Shown one piece after another: positions 34,691 through 47,411 of a stretch of 64,000 bases of DNA (positions are counted from its first letter, which is position 1; each line of letters starts with the position of its first letter). Below the pieces are notes generated by a model, which ran no database searches, was not told the origin of the DNA, and was given only the letters and a program-made list of their open reading frames with translations. The DNA comes from Omphalotus guepiniiformis (taxonomy: Eukaryota; Basidiomycota; Agaricomycetes; Agaricales; Omphalotaceae), in NCBI GenBank assembly GCA_028554645.1, contig JAQOOI010000016.1, forward strand, positions 620,001 to 684,000, written 5' to 3'. A program made the position numbers and the translations under genes.

Positions 34691-36149
34691 AGCATGTACC
34701 CCAACACCCTTCGATGCCGAAAAGGCACTTTCACTACATGTAACATACAGAGGTTTTTGGACGAATGCATACCCCCCGGAACTCAACCCTCCGACATCTC
34801 TCGTTGCATTGCATTGCTGGGACGTGCGCGTGAACCCTTTCTGGGCCTGGGACTTGTTCACGTCTGAAACGGCTGTCTTATATCGAGCTCCGCTTTCATG
34901 GTTGCATAGTACATCCATCGTTTGGTGATCAGGTATCCACTTGAACGTGATCTATGCACCCCCCTACGATCAATCCCTTATCTCGATTCCCATACCTCGA
35001 AACATCTTCGGGTTAACACTCTGGGATCCTTGAGGGAAACGGTGCTATTGCGGAACGTTAACGTTCTCAATGTTATGTCTTGCCCCGACATCAGCATAGT
35101 TTGAAGACACTTTGTTTGTTTGTTCACTCCGAGTCGTAGCCAAGGACCTCGGGCCTTTCAAGGGAACCCATAAGCGCGTTTCTCGTTGTCGGGAATTGCG
35201 TAGTCTGATGTTGACTCTTTGAGATGGAGAACGTGCAAAAAAGATCCTCTGGAACTGGTACGTCTTCTTTCTTATGACTAGGTCTGCCGTCTCTTGTCGT
35301 TGATACTGTATTCACAAACTACTATGTCTTTTTTTCTAGGTACAGTACTACTCTTGCGTTGCAAGTCTCGCACATGTACAGTCTCACATCCCTCCATCAT
35401 TTACTTGACTCATTCCGCCCGGATTTTGGGTCGTACAGCGAGTGAGAGGATCCGCAATTACGCATCTGAATCGCAAAAGATGCAGGATATCATGAACGAC
35501 AACTCTCATTCGTCAATGTCGCGTGTGTGGATCCTGGGATACGCTATCAACGAATTGCGAGTCAACCAACCACCAACCACAAAACCCACGCAAAAACGAC
35601 CATATCAGGCCTCGGGTCGGTCGAACTCAAAATCATCAGCGCATGCCTTTATACGCTCCCCCCTCATAATTGGCAAGTCGATGGAAATAGCCAGACGTTT
35701 GCAAGTCAGTCAGTCAGTCCACTGCGCATGTCATCGATTCGGATATCGTGCTTTCTACATCTGTGGTTTTGAGGTGGTGCCGAGGCATATATCTCGTACA
35801 ATCTCAGACTTGGTGAAGGCGTGTTGGGGATAGTGTGGATCATTCGCAGTCGATGCCTGACTGTTTCACCTTACTACCGAACTGTTTCCACTTGCACGAA
35901 CATATATATATGTATACGTCTTCGAATTCAAGGATTGATCTACGCAGTACTCACTCCGAAGCGTCACTGACCAAAGGACTGACCTTCAAGTCATCAGTGT
36001 TCACCAGTACTCGCAAGACTTCTGCGGATATATCTACATCGAGCTCAGACTCCGCGCCTTGCATCTAAAACTTTATAGGAGAATTGCACACGACACATAC
36101 AATAATACAACATCATACTACAATTACAACATACACATCACTCTACACT
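34691..36149. repeat. Flanking segments shared with copy D region
   Basis: The blocks 34691-34870 and about 36030-36149 match 40366-40525 and 40543-40661 respectively, with shared words such as CATCTCTCGTTGCATTGCAT, CGTGAACCCTTTCTGGG, GCCTTGCATCTAAAACT and TATAGGAGAA. Near copy D the two blocks are adjacent; here 1.16 kb (34870-36030) lies between them. No gene was recognised in that extra piece. Confidence 0.65.
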
Positions 36150-38067
36150 CTACTCGCTAGCCTCGGGATTAATCAACACCCCCACAAACCCACTAAAAAC
36201 CGCTGCACACCCAAGCGCAATACACACGCCCCCAACCCATGCCATCTTCATCGCCGATACGTCCGAGTCCAAGAATATCACCACAAAGTACGCTTTATCT
36301 CTACCTAGCCCAAGCGCACTCGAATTGCAGTAGCAATTGTCGAAAAAACCAGTAAATTGGAATAGACAGATGGCTAGGATCCAGAAGGTGTTCCAAACAG
36401 CGAGGAGCTTGCCCAATCGGCGAAGGGTTATGGACAAGATATAGGATATGCGGGAACGGCAGTCATGGTTGTGGGGGTTTTGGTGGGGATCTCTCTCTCG
36501 AGGATCGTAAGAAAATTCGGATGAGGAGATGGTGGAGTAATGGGAAAGGATGCTGGATGCTACGAGGAGTGCCCATACGATAGTAGATACCCCTGCGTAT
36601 ACAATGTACGCAGTCGAGCGGCACCCTAGACCTTTAGAATGAGAATTCAGTTTCACAGCGAAGATATTACGAAGCAGGGTAATCGTACCTCTCGTGGGTG
36701 TCAACCATACAGCAATGACCGCAGAAGCAACCGAACCCCAGCTCAAAAACATCGCAAACACTGAAGCAACAATAATTCTACCCCACACCCCAGATCCCCA
36801 AAGTCCACCTCTATCCCGATCTCGAGCAAAATGGTCGGTGCAATACCTCACCACCTGCTGAGCTGTCCCCTGCCTATTCTCTGCTCTTACATTCGTTCCC
36901 CGACCACCATAAACCCATTCACGACTACAATCAACAGGCTGATGTAACCTCAAACGCCTACTAGCTTCCTCGAAACGCGAATGGATCTCTTCAACAGCAG
37001 TAGTCCAAGAAAAAATTCGAGCATAGTTGTATATCGGCGAGGAACACTGTTCGTCCGTATACAAAGGATCACCATCGTGCCTCAAAAAAATCCCCCGGAG
37101 TTCGTTCCTGTGAGACGCACGAATAGGGATACCATCATCCCACTTCGTCATTTTCGTCGTCGTCGTCGATGCATCGTACGCAATCTCATTCGCCCGCCTC
37201 ATGGCTTCTCTGACCCGTGTAGAATCACATTTAGGTGAGATCTGTAGCCAGGCTACAACGACGGGTAAAAGCCATATCCATAACGAGCCACCTGCTTGAC
37301 CGTTCACTTCGACTGAGTTGGTGAGGTCCGCAGTGAAACAATTGATGATAGTGAGGAAATACGCAATTAGAACCCAGGCAATGGATGTCGCAGCTGAGAT
37401 GGACCATGTGTGGGTATAATTCAACCATGCAAGTAAATCGCTCCACCATTCATCGTTCTGGGGTAGAACGACCAGTGAGGCGAGGAGAGAGCCCCTCGTG
37501 TATACCCGCAAAGGTACCTGTTGCAAGCTGCTTAGAACCCGTGTTGCAACACGAGTATTGGGATAGGATGAAGTAGAGAACTGCCGAACAATCCACCGTC
37601 CATTGAGTGCAGTCAGCCCAACTGAATATGCAGCCAACGTCGGAGAGCCAATAGTGAGAACCACAGAGAGTAGATTATCCAGCTTATCATCTGCCCCAAA
37701 TGGAAGTTGCGATAACAGCGCCAGCCATGGTAAGAGCCAAGTGCTAAATTGCTTCGAGAACTGGCTCCAGTTGAATGATGCAGGCCCTCCGCCGCATTTA
37801 TCAACACAGGTACGATATTTAATTGCAGTAGCGTTTGCAGCGTTTACTGGGTTACCAAAGTTGTCTGTACCACCAGCTTCCATACCAGTGCCGTAGACTC
37901 CGCTTTGTAAATCTGAAAAGCAATTTTTGAAGTCCATAGAGGCGAAGGCTGGAAGCCATAAATATGAGAAGACTGCAAAGATTACAATGGCTTTAGAATG
38001 GACTGTAGAGTATAGTCAGCTTGAGGGTATCGCATCGAGAATAAATGGAAGAGGACAACGAACCCAT
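36150..38067 (-). CDS. Orphan polytopic membrane protein, copy C
   Basis: Same family and architecture as copies A and D. A tiny first exon ATGG (ATG 38067) precedes an intron with the weak donor GTTCGT and the acceptor CTACAG. Exon 2 then gives a signal peptide (IVIFAVFSYLWLPAFAS) and MDFKNCFSDLQSG. Conserved landmarks are CVDKCGGGPASFNWSQF, GSPTLAAYSVGLTALNGRW, FDNCYCNSSALGLG and the ending FSGFVGVLINPEASE. The 57-nt second intron (36632-36688) is a multiple of three and has no stop codon, so the frame stays open whether it is removed or kept; keeping it adds 19 residues. An insertion of STTTTKM-type residues near 37150 is not in the other copies. No lesion was seen. Function unknown. Confidence 0.75.
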
Positions 38068-38664
38068 AGTTGTATGGATGCGCAACGGGAATGGGTTACT
38101 CTGAACTTATATCGTCCTGCGGCCACCTTGGAATCTACACATCACCGATGGTTTCTGGCGGCGTTCATAAGGCAAAAGTCGACTCGTCTTGGTGATACAC
38201 TTTCGGAGGAGATTAGACGTCCCAAACAGTGTTGGTTGGCGGGTATCGTCGTCCGTCGTCGTTCTAGATGAAGTTTAATGACCGTTTGCCACTGAGCATC
38301 GATTCCCTAAACGCTATACTACACTTTATGCAGGTACCAGCAATTTATCTAGTGAATACGTACTCATGTATCAGTAAAGTCGGTATTAGAAGACAAGCGA
38401 AGACAAGCTCTTGTGCTCACCGGTACCCATTCAAATATATACCCTCGAAGTTTTAATAACCTCTCGGAGTGAGCCAACAATGGCGGTTATTACCAGTCAT
38501 TACCTCGAGAAGGCAGGCTATGTAGTAGATGTGTGTGTACTTTCCCTGTCGAATTACGATGAATGAGATTCAGAAGTCGAAGGAGAGTTGTTCGTAAAGT
38601 TCATGGCGGTGAAGAATCAAGAGACAGTGATAAGTAGAGCACGTGACTGCCTTTCCAGCCTGAG
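38068..38664. other. Intergenic, no gene seen
   Basis: Upstream region of copy C with no recognisable coding feature, up to the left end of the terminal-inverted-repeat element. Confidence 0.4.
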
Positions 38665-39343
38665 CAGGACCCCCGACAATTGGGGGGAAGGTCGGATACT
38701 AAAATCACCGATTTTGGGGGTTTGTAGGTGGACGAAAAATTTGCCTTTTTTGGGCTGTTTGTAGGTGGATTGTGCATCCGACCTCCAATTTTCGCCCTTT
38801 GTAGGTGGAAAACCGTATCCGACCTCTAAAAATACAAATAAAATTTCAAAAATCTCCAAAATAATTCTATGCCATCTCTAAGCACGTAAATGCATTTCTA
38901 GGTATGTTCTATCAACATATTGCAACATTTGTGACCTCTAAATACTCTGGGTGCATAGTCTTGCTGCACTGCCACCAAATTCCTTTTTTGGTCGTATAAG
39001 CTTAGCAACTGCTACTACGATGTTCTGTTTGAGTTTGAAGATCTTCGAGAATGTGTCAGTGTAGAACTGAGGGCCGAGTTCAATGATACCATCCTTGATG
39101 CTACGCAAAGCACTGTCTGGGATGAGGCAAAGAAATGCACAAAAAAATTCCATTTATAGGTGGACAGTACCCAAGCTGCTCGCCAGTTGCTGTCCCGTAG
39201 GTGGACAATAGTACCTGACCTAAGCGTGGAAAAATCAACAGTAGGTGGACTTTTAGTGGGGGCCGTATCCTACCTTCGCCGAAAAAAGGGCAATTTGTAG
39301 GTGGATACGTATTAAACCTTCCCCCCAATTGTCGGGGGTCCTG
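38665..39343. mobile_element. 679-bp non-autonomous TIR element
   Basis: The ends form a perfect 28-bp terminal inverted repeat starting CAGGACCCCCGACAATTG; imperfect matches may extend further inward. The flanks carry a 6-bp direct repeat, CCTGAG, at 38659-38664 and 39344-39349, as expected for a target-site duplication. Inside, the word GTAGGTGGA (one copy reads ATAGGTGGA) occurs seven times on the same strand: 38724, 38761, 38801 near the left end and 39156, 39197, 39241, 39298 near the right. The spacing is mostly 37-44 bp. No transposase is encoded; a 71-codon minus frame (38938-39153) in the centre has no known motif. The superfamily is undetermined; the element depends on a source elsewhere. 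Confidence 0.85.
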
Positions 39344-39349
39344 CCTGAG

Positions 39350-40365
39350 CTCAGCCAGTGACTAATCGATAAGTACATCGATATAACATGCTACGAACTA
39401 TCACCATAGGGGATGACTTTCTTTCCTTGCCCTCCAGCATCCGAATACCACTCGACACCTTCTTCTTCTCTGCTTAAAACAAGCTGAAATTTTCTGAAAA
39501 CGACTTCAATGCCAAACCTAGTAGACCTTCCTAAATCTATTGAGATCCTCCGAGGCTTCAGGAAATAGTCAATCATTCCGAGTCGGTACGTCTATTGAAA
39601 AAATTTCCTTTGATGAACGTTCGTGCTCACTTCAGTTGTGATTATGTATTAGCTGTCCACCGAAATCTACGAGGGACAAACTCTTACAATCCAGTCGTGG
39701 GTTCTCCACAGAGCTTCAATACACCATACTTAACTCAGGTCAACTCAACTTGACTGGACTGGAGATTTTGAATAGCCCTCTTTCAAATTTGAATCAAATT
39801 CAGAATAATCACATTCAGTCGCCGTCCAACTGAGCACCCCTGCCTCGCTTGATCGAGATTATATTCATTGGTCGAGCGAGAGAATCGAGAGAATTAGAAA
39901 CAGATCAAAAGGACGATAGCTTTCCTGATGAATGTGACTACTGTAAAGTACGTGTCAATTCTGGATTATTCGATAATCGGTATATTCAGGCCCTGCGTTT
40001 ATCTAGCAGCAGCTTCTAGCTGGACTATCCTTGGACATTGGGAGGGATAACGAGTACGCAGTGTTCAACTGCCCTCGCACGCACGCTTTATCGACCTTGT
40101 TGAGTACCATACCCTTACAACCAGGATTACGCATCTCGGAGTTCCCTTCTAGCTTAGACCAGATCCACTCTCTTCCGAAGCTCGAACTGGCAGCGCATCT
40201 CATTGATAATGATATTCTGCCGGATGATCCTTGGCTCGTCAGTCTTTCGATTTAGCATAGGATGATGGACAACAATAGTAACATCTCGCTGGAGGAACTT
40301 GGCGTTGATATTCAGCTATATAGAACTCTCCGTACGAAGAAAGACCGCTTTGGGATCGCCCCAAC
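39350..40365. other. No recognisable gene; possible decayed exons
   Basis: A plus-strand frame ending at 40255 (LSTIPLQPGLRISEFPSSLD...DDPWLVSLSI) and a minus-strand frame at 39391-39576 look mildly protein-like but connect to nothing. They may be remnants of a gene cut by rearrangement. No named domain. Confidence 0.3.
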
Positions 40366-40661
40366 ACCATTTTGATGCCGAAAGGGTTCCAAGGCAATTT
40401 CACTACAGAGGTTTTTGAACGAATACCCCGCGGATCTCAATCCTCCAACATCTCTCGTTGCATTGCATTGCTGCGACGTGACGCGTGAACCCTTTCTGGG
40501 GCCTGGGACTTGTCCACGTCTGAACGGCTGTCTTAATCAAAAGTTTGTCTACACCGAGCTCAGGCTCCGGGCCTTGCATCTAAAACTCTATAGGAGAAGT
40601 TCACACTGCCCGTACATGGTACAATATCATACTACACTTACAACAAACACAACACACCACT
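40366..40661. repeat. Copy D flank duplicated from the copy C flank
   Basis: Matches 34691-34870 and 36030-36149 in the same order and orientation, but without the 1.16 kb that separates them beside copy C. The two membrane protein genes were therefore duplicated together with at least 0.3 kb of 3' flanking DNA. Confidence 0.65.
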
Positions 40662-42550
40662 CTACTCGCTGGCCTCGGGATTAATCAAGACCCCCACAAA
40701 CCCACTAAAAACCGCGGCACACCCAAGCGCAATACACACGCCCCCAATCCATGCCATCTTCATCGCCGATACGTCCGAGTCCAAGAATGTCACCACAAAG
40801 TACGCTTTGTCTCTACCTAGCCCAAGCGCACTCGAATTGCAGTAGCAATTGTCGAAAAAACCAATGAATTGGAATAGACAGATGGCTAGGATCCAGAGGG
40901 TGTTCCAAACAGCGAGGAGCTTGCCCAGGCGGCGAAGGGTTATGGACAAGATGTAGGACATGCGGGAGCAGTGGTTGTAGTCGTGGTGGGGATATTTCTC
41001 TCGAGGATCGTAGAAAAATTCAGATGAGGAGATGGTGGAGTAATGAGAAAAGATGCTGGAAGCTACGAGGAGTGCCCATACGATAGTAGATACCCCTGCG
41101 TATACAATGTACGCAAGCGAGCGGCACCCTAAACCTTGGAATGAGAATTCAGTTTCACAGCGAAGATATTACGAAGCAAAGTAATCATACCTCTCGTGGG
41201 TGTCAACCATACAGCAATAACTGCAGAAGCAACCGAACCCCAGCTCAAAAACATCGTAAACACCGAAGCAACAACAATTCTACCCCACACCCCCGATCCC
41301 CAAAGTCTCCTCCCTTGATCGCGAGTAAAATAATTCGTGCAATATGCCACCACCTGCTGAGCCGTCCCCTGCCTATTCTCCGCCTTCATATTCGGACCTT
41401 TTCCACCAGATACCCATACACAGCTACTATCAACAGGCTGATGTAGTTTCGAACGCTGGCTGGCTTCCTCAAAAAATGAATGAATCTCCTCAACCGCAGC
41501 AGTCCAAGAAAATATCCGAGCATAGTTGTATATCGGCGAGGAACACCGCTCGTCAGTGTACAAGGGATCGTCATCATGTCTCAAAAAGATCCCCCGAAGG
41601 TCACTCCTGAGAGATGCACGAACAGGTGTACTGGGAGAGCAGGGATTTGTCGTTGCGTCGTACGCGATCTCATTGGCACGTCGCATTGCTTCGTTCACCC
41701 GAGCAGAGTCGCATTTGGGTGAGATCTGTAGCCAGGAGACGACGACGGGGAGAAGCCATACCCATAGTGAACCGATTGCTTGACCGTTCACTTCGACTGA
41801 GTCGGTGAGGTCTGTGGTGAAACAGTTGATGATAGTGAAGATGTACGCAATAAGAACCCAGGCAATAGATGTCGCTGCTGAGATGGACCACGTGTGGGTA
41901 TAATTCAACCACGCAAGCAAATCGCTCCACCATTCATCGTTCTGGGGTAGAACGACCAGTGAGGCGAGGAGAGAGCCCCGCGTGTATACCTGCAAAGGTA
42001 CCTGTTGCAAGCTGCTTAAAACCCGCGTTGCAACACGAGTGTTGGGATAGATTGAAGTGGAGAACAGGCGAGCAATCCACCGCCCATTGAGCGCAGTTAG
42101 CCCGACTGAATATACAGCTAGCGTCGGAGAGCTGATGGTGAGAACCACAGAGAGTAGATTGTCAAGCTTGTCGTCTGCCCCAAATGGCAGTTGTGATAAT
42201 AGCGCTAGCCAGGGCAGAAGCCAAGCGCTGAATTGATTCGAGAACTGGCTCCAGTTGAATGATGCAGGCCCTCCGCCGCACTTGTCGACACAGGTACGGT
42301 ATTTGATTGCAGTAGCGTTTGCAGCATTTACTGGGTTACCGGAGTTGTCTGTACCACCAGCTTCGATACCAGTGCCGTAGACCCCGCTCTGTAGATTTGA
42401 GAGGCATTTCTGAAAATTCATAGAGGCCAAGACTGGATACGATAAGCAGGATAAAACTGCAAAGAACACAGCGACCCTAGAGTAGACTGCAGACTATGTA
42501 GTCAGCTCGCAAAGCATGGTAGAGGTAACGCTGAAGAGAGACGTACTCAT
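40662..42550 (-). CDS. Orphan polytopic membrane protein, copy D
   Basis: ATG at 42550 lies in a four-base first exon (ATGA) followed by a GTACGT donor, and a CTGCAG acceptor joins it to YSRVAVFFAVLSCLSYPVLAS, a signal peptide. The second exon carries CVDKCGGGPASFNWSQF, WLLPWLALLSQLPFGADDK and the membrane segments SIAWVLIAYIFTIINCF and GSLWVWLLPVVVSWLQIS. The second intron is 56 nt (donor GTATGA after TPTR, acceptor CCAAG) and must be removed to keep frame. The last exon reaches FSGFVGVLINPEASE at 40662. The protein is about 580 residues and nearest to copy C. No lesion was seen. Role unknown; the lumenal Cys-rich head and eight or more hydrophobic segments are the only visible features. Confidence 0.75.
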
Positions 42551-45500
42551 CCTATGTATGCACGATGGGGATGTGTTACAGCAACCTTCGAAAGACCGAA
42601 CGCTGAATTTTTATGGTACCCTGGATGCTGTCTGAGTGTCATAGTAGATACCTCGAGAAGTAATTTCACCGACAGCTGTCTCCATGACGTATTAAGGGCA
42701 AGAAGGACAGTGCTGCTGTACAAAGCCAATTCCGCGGTGGGCTATGCTATTGAGCGTCTTGGAGGATTGCTTGAACAGTGGCGCATGTTGCAGAAGTAGT
42801 ATACATTAGCGCTTGTCCGCTATTCCTAAAATGTGCGGCGCTAATCTTTCGACTGTTCCGCGAGCAAACTAAGTGACCTATAAGCCTTTAATCGACGAAT
42901 CAGCACCGGGTGTCAGTCTGTACTGAAAGCTGTTGGGCTCACCACATGCTCCCGTGTACTTGGATGCTCGATAAGATCCCATATAGCGTGTCCTCGCTAT
43001 CCTGATTAGGCTTTGACAATAAATGCGATAGAAAGCTATGTAGACTTCGTTTCTTCCTCGTTTCTTCCTGCGATAGGGGACTGTGCTGATGGGGGAGGAA
43101 ACAAAGACGAGGCTGCAAGAAATTCCCACCACCAGGTGGAGTGCACGTGCTACAGGCACGCGTTTATGGTTATAACTTCCCAGGCTTCGCGAACTCTCTG
43201 ACCTTTGGCAGGCTTCAAATTTTCAAAGCTTCGACGACAAGCTCATTTGCCTTGTGGTTCAGTACACAACCTTCTCTGAACACGTACAAGGAGGAGGAAG
43301 ACTCTTTATCTATACAGAGCCCAAACTCAGACAATGAAAAGGTGTTCTCGTCTACCGTGACAGCTCGGGGCGGTGTTTCTTTGGTACGTACGTACTGTCT
43401 ATCTATCACTGCTTGCACCTACAGTGGCCAAAGCACTTTTTATCAAGCGACTCCGGGATATCGAGCAGATATGCCATCTAACAACACGGAGGATGAGGGA
43501 TTTCTGGCTTCCAAATCATCGGGCACCTATGTACATATACAATTGGCTAGCTGTCTGAAAGTGGACGGATCGCGAGCTTGACAACAATCATTCAATCATG
43601 ACGTTGACTTTAGACGAATTTCGACAACTATTCTCTGCAATTGACAGCTGAAACGGTCAGCATCGTTTGCTGATACCATCCAAACTTCGATATTCTATGA
43701 GCGCGTTATTCGACAATGACGCGTCGCCGCTATCTTGACATACACACCTTTTCTTGCCTTTCTATAGGTCCGCCATGAAACCAAATTTGGTAGGCTGTAT
43801 CATGTCATATCTTCACTTCATGCCCTTACTTAGGTTCATACAGGTACCTACATAGGTATGGTTCTAAGGCCATCCACTTCCCTCTCATCTACGCAGATCT
43901 GCTCATGACATCAACTGGGGTGTACTTATGACAGCCCTGTTGCATAGTCCTCCTGATGCAGTTCAACGTTGAACACATAAAGCGCTTCATTTTGATTTCT
44001 TGATTGGTACGCAAGCGCACACTGTCGTGTTGAAATTAAATACTCCTCTCCAAGCTGAGATCTGAAACAATCAGGAGTTTTGGTGCTCTGCTTCGGTGTC
44101 ATGGAATCACAGTGACGGATCTACAGCGAATCGAGTCGACAGGGATCAGAATCGCGATTGAGGTATTCCTGCATTGCAGCGTTTCCGCTGTTGTTATAGA
44201 GGTCAGCATACCTAACCTGATGGATGTTTCAAACCTCATTTGTGTCAAGGCATTCCATACTCACACTGAATCACATACTTATCTCGGACAGCGAAGCTGG
44301 AGACGATCCAAGACACTGAGTCACTGAGTTCGCCGCTCGTTTTTCTGTTGAATTCAGATACCCTCTGACATACCTTCTGTGACTTTTGTTAGATCGCCTC
44401 TTGCTTCTCACCCGTTCTCTTCTCTTCGTTAATTCCAATGTTGAGACTGTTCAAGGAAGTACTGCGTGTGTACAGCCTCCTCAGTCTATATCAATGCACA
44501 TACCGTACACCCCCGTTTCTGCCACCACGACTGGTGCTTTGACTTCTACTTCTTGTGCGGGTATTTCGAACTCGAGGTTTAGTAACGTTAACAGTCGAAC
44601 AAACGTGCATTGTCTCAGGGTTCGAACCTTCTATCTGCACTTTGCTTTGTTGAATCATTGAATATCGTAGTTGAGTAGCTTGGGATTCCAAATTGTTGGA
44701 TATCTTCACAGGGAAAGGTCGGGGGTAGAGGCGCCTCAGGCTGCTGCACCGGGCGTCCGACCCTCCCAAGAGTCAAGGAGGCTTTTGATCTTGGCTCGGT
44801 ATGCTATGAACATTGTTTTTGTCCAGGCTTATTTGGAAGTCTTTCGTTCTTACTTACTTAAGTATATGGCAAGATCATTCGTTTGTTGGAGGTGAACGGC
44901 GGTGGTACACTGATACTCGAGCTCCGCCTTGCTCGGCACATCGGCATGGCGCTGACCGGAACTGCTTTGGAACTTTGAACTTGATATCCAAAACAGACTG
45001 AACCAAGGACGTTCATGTACTAAATGACTCAGATACTTATTTTCGAATCGGTGCATCAACTGCGCTTTTCTCATTTCCGCTATAACGCAACCTTCAAGGT
45101 CCCCATCGTATGTGCCGAGACGCGGAGGAAATGAGAAAGACAAGCCGTGATCATGGACGGCACCTGTGCGGTGGTTGTGATTGTGGTGTTTGACAATTCT
45201 GATACTTGTAAGTACTTACGAACGATTTGAGCAGGACCATCAGAAGTTCCCAACATAGTCTTGAGGGACTTTGCAAGACGGAGAAATTGTTGATACGAAT
45301 GAGGAGTTCGGGTTCCACGGACACCTCACCCTCGCAGAATTACGAGCTACTTACATACTCGTCCTTCGGAATCTGTTTGTCGCAATCAACAATCAAAATG
45401 GCATGCCAAAGACACAAAATACGCTCGACATGTACTCGTATCATCCAATCGCCGCCGTAATCCTGGAACTACAATCTCCCAGAGAGTTCTTTGAACAGTG

Positions 45501-47179
45501 TGGAATTTCACCCTACCGTTCACGTGTCTGGGGATGATTGAGTCACTTATGGTACTACGGCGCGACTCCGAAGGGTCAGAAAGTCGAAGACATGAGATTC
45601 TGGGAAAAGACTGTGTGGTACATACCAAAAACGGATACATATGTAGGTCTTCTGTTTTGATGTCGTCCCCTTACAGAGCTATTTACGGGCAAAGAACGAA
45701 AATAGGCATAGCTGTCAAATAGAGCGCGCTTGAAAAACAAAGAGTATCTCAATATTACTCGTCGAACAGGCAATCACCGCGGCGATATGAAAAAGAATGA
45801 AAAACTCCGCGACTGGCTGGCTCGGGAATACTTGCTCGCCATTAGGTCTCAAGACTCGCGACGCGGATTTCCCCCGAATTTGTCGTGTTTGCAGCGCACT
45901 TTCCGGTTCTACTTCCACCGTGACCGTTCCTGCATATGATATTCCTCAGGCTTTCTGGCCCGTCGACCCGGAGCGAGTAACAGTCGCAAGGCATCACCCT
46001 ACGATTGCTCGCGCTGCAATGCAATATACAGCCTCCGCATCAGAAAACTATCAAATCAACTGTGAGCTGCAAACCAATGTTTGGAGGTAATCGAGTCTCG
46101 ACCACTGTTACCGCCCGTATTTGCGATGGTATTCTTGGACTCTCCTTCCATGCTTACTTTCAAGGAAGGTCTACGTACTCATGTTTCCTCGTCTCGAATC
46201 CGAAGTGTCGCACGCTTTCGTTATTCTGGCTCTTTCGCCTGACCGCGCTGGTACCTTCTCGTGATATTTCCAAAGACCTCCCGAGCCTCGAGGGTAGAAA
46301 TCGATTCGTGGCTCCCACCGTTTACATCCTGGTATCCCGATACAGCACCAATCGCGGGTTATTCCGATAGCAGTCGACACCCACGTCCAATAAGCCTTGC
46401 GCCCGACCGCTGGCTCGAAATTGACTTCTACACGCACGGTCCTGTACAAATTTGCACTCCCGCTTCTGAAGATATGAACCCATTCAGCGTATCTTGATAC
46501 CCATCGAATCCACGGATCCTTCAGATTCCTCATCTCCGTTGGATTAGTTTGATAGCGTTTTGAACTTGAATATCAATACATACGTACCATAGACGTCCAG
46601 GCCTTGCTATCTAGGTTTCTGACTTCTGACTTCTTCCTTGCCTTGCTACTCATGCAGTCAGCCACCAGATAACCAGCCGATGGGTTATCATACACGAGTG
46701 TTCAAGTGCCTTGAGAAGCCTTGACAGATTTTCTCAGCGACCGACCCGACCGACACCGCGAGGCTAGGAACTACCACCGAATACATAAACAACATATCCC
46801 GGTACGAGATCGAAGCGTGATTGTCGGATGTAAGCAGATGAAGATGCAAAAATCTCTCGTTGACCTAGATCTCCAGAATTAATCAAGAAGCATCGTGGGG
46901 GTTTTCACTTAAGCTTTAGGTGGTATGGGCGCCTTACCTCCGTTAGTATTCGAAAACATGGTAAGGCTCCGTGAAAGTAGATCTTCAGGTACATAGAGGT
47001 TGGAGCTTGAGCTTGAGAGGCGCACATCATAGTCCTATTCCATGCCATCCAGTCCATCTACACACCCGTAAATAGCAAGAGTTTCGTGTTCCGTGCCGGA
47101 ATAAAAACCGAGGAAATTTGTTTCCAATCAATCAACAGGAACTCGTTCCCCAGCTTCTCGGATTTCTAGATATGAGAGG
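42551..47179. other. Long gene-poor stretch
   Basis: I found no conserved domain in 4.6 kb. Weakly protein-like islands are a plus frame at 45271-45537 (EEFGFHGHLTLAELRATYIL, HPIAAVILELQSPREFF), a minus frame at 44850-45143 (LGTYDGDLEGCVIAEMRKAQ) and a minus frame at 46171-46533. They cannot be chained into one gene by splice signals. The stretch could hold decayed genes or genes with very short exons. Confidence 0.35.
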
Positions 47180-47411
47180 TTATTTGCGGATCATGGAAAG
47201 AACAGCTTGAACATCAGGAATAGATATGTCCATCTGCTTGGCAAGCGTGTTGATGCAGATACAGACGGCAACTATATATGATTTAAGTAACTTGGGGAGG
47301 TCAGCCAATCCTCTTTCAGGTTAATTGCATCGAATTTACCTAACTTGAACTTGCAACAATCTGGATATTACTATCGCGTCGTCCACCCGTGGGCGGTGTA
47401 AATTTGACCAT
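47180..47411 (-). CDS. Possible small two-exon protein
   Basis: ATG 47411 gives MVKFTPPTGGRRDSNIQIVAS. A short intron (about 47340 to 47270) could join it to a second exon reading KSYIVAVCICINTLAKQ and MDISIPDVQAVLSMIRK before a TAA at 47180. The product would have 50-60 residues. The second exon is amphipathic and looks coding, but splice junctions are ambiguous and no family was recognised. Confidence 0.25.

Noticed and set aside
36150..37937. Copy C as a single uninterrupted 595-codon gene
   Set aside because: The homologous position in copies A and D has an intron, and the copy C sequence keeps a GT donor and AG acceptor; the exitron reading is kept as a finding instead.
46171..46533. 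120-codon minus frame as a gene
   Set aside because: It looks mildly protein-like but has no recognised motif, no matching neighbour exons and an open frame on the opposite strand.
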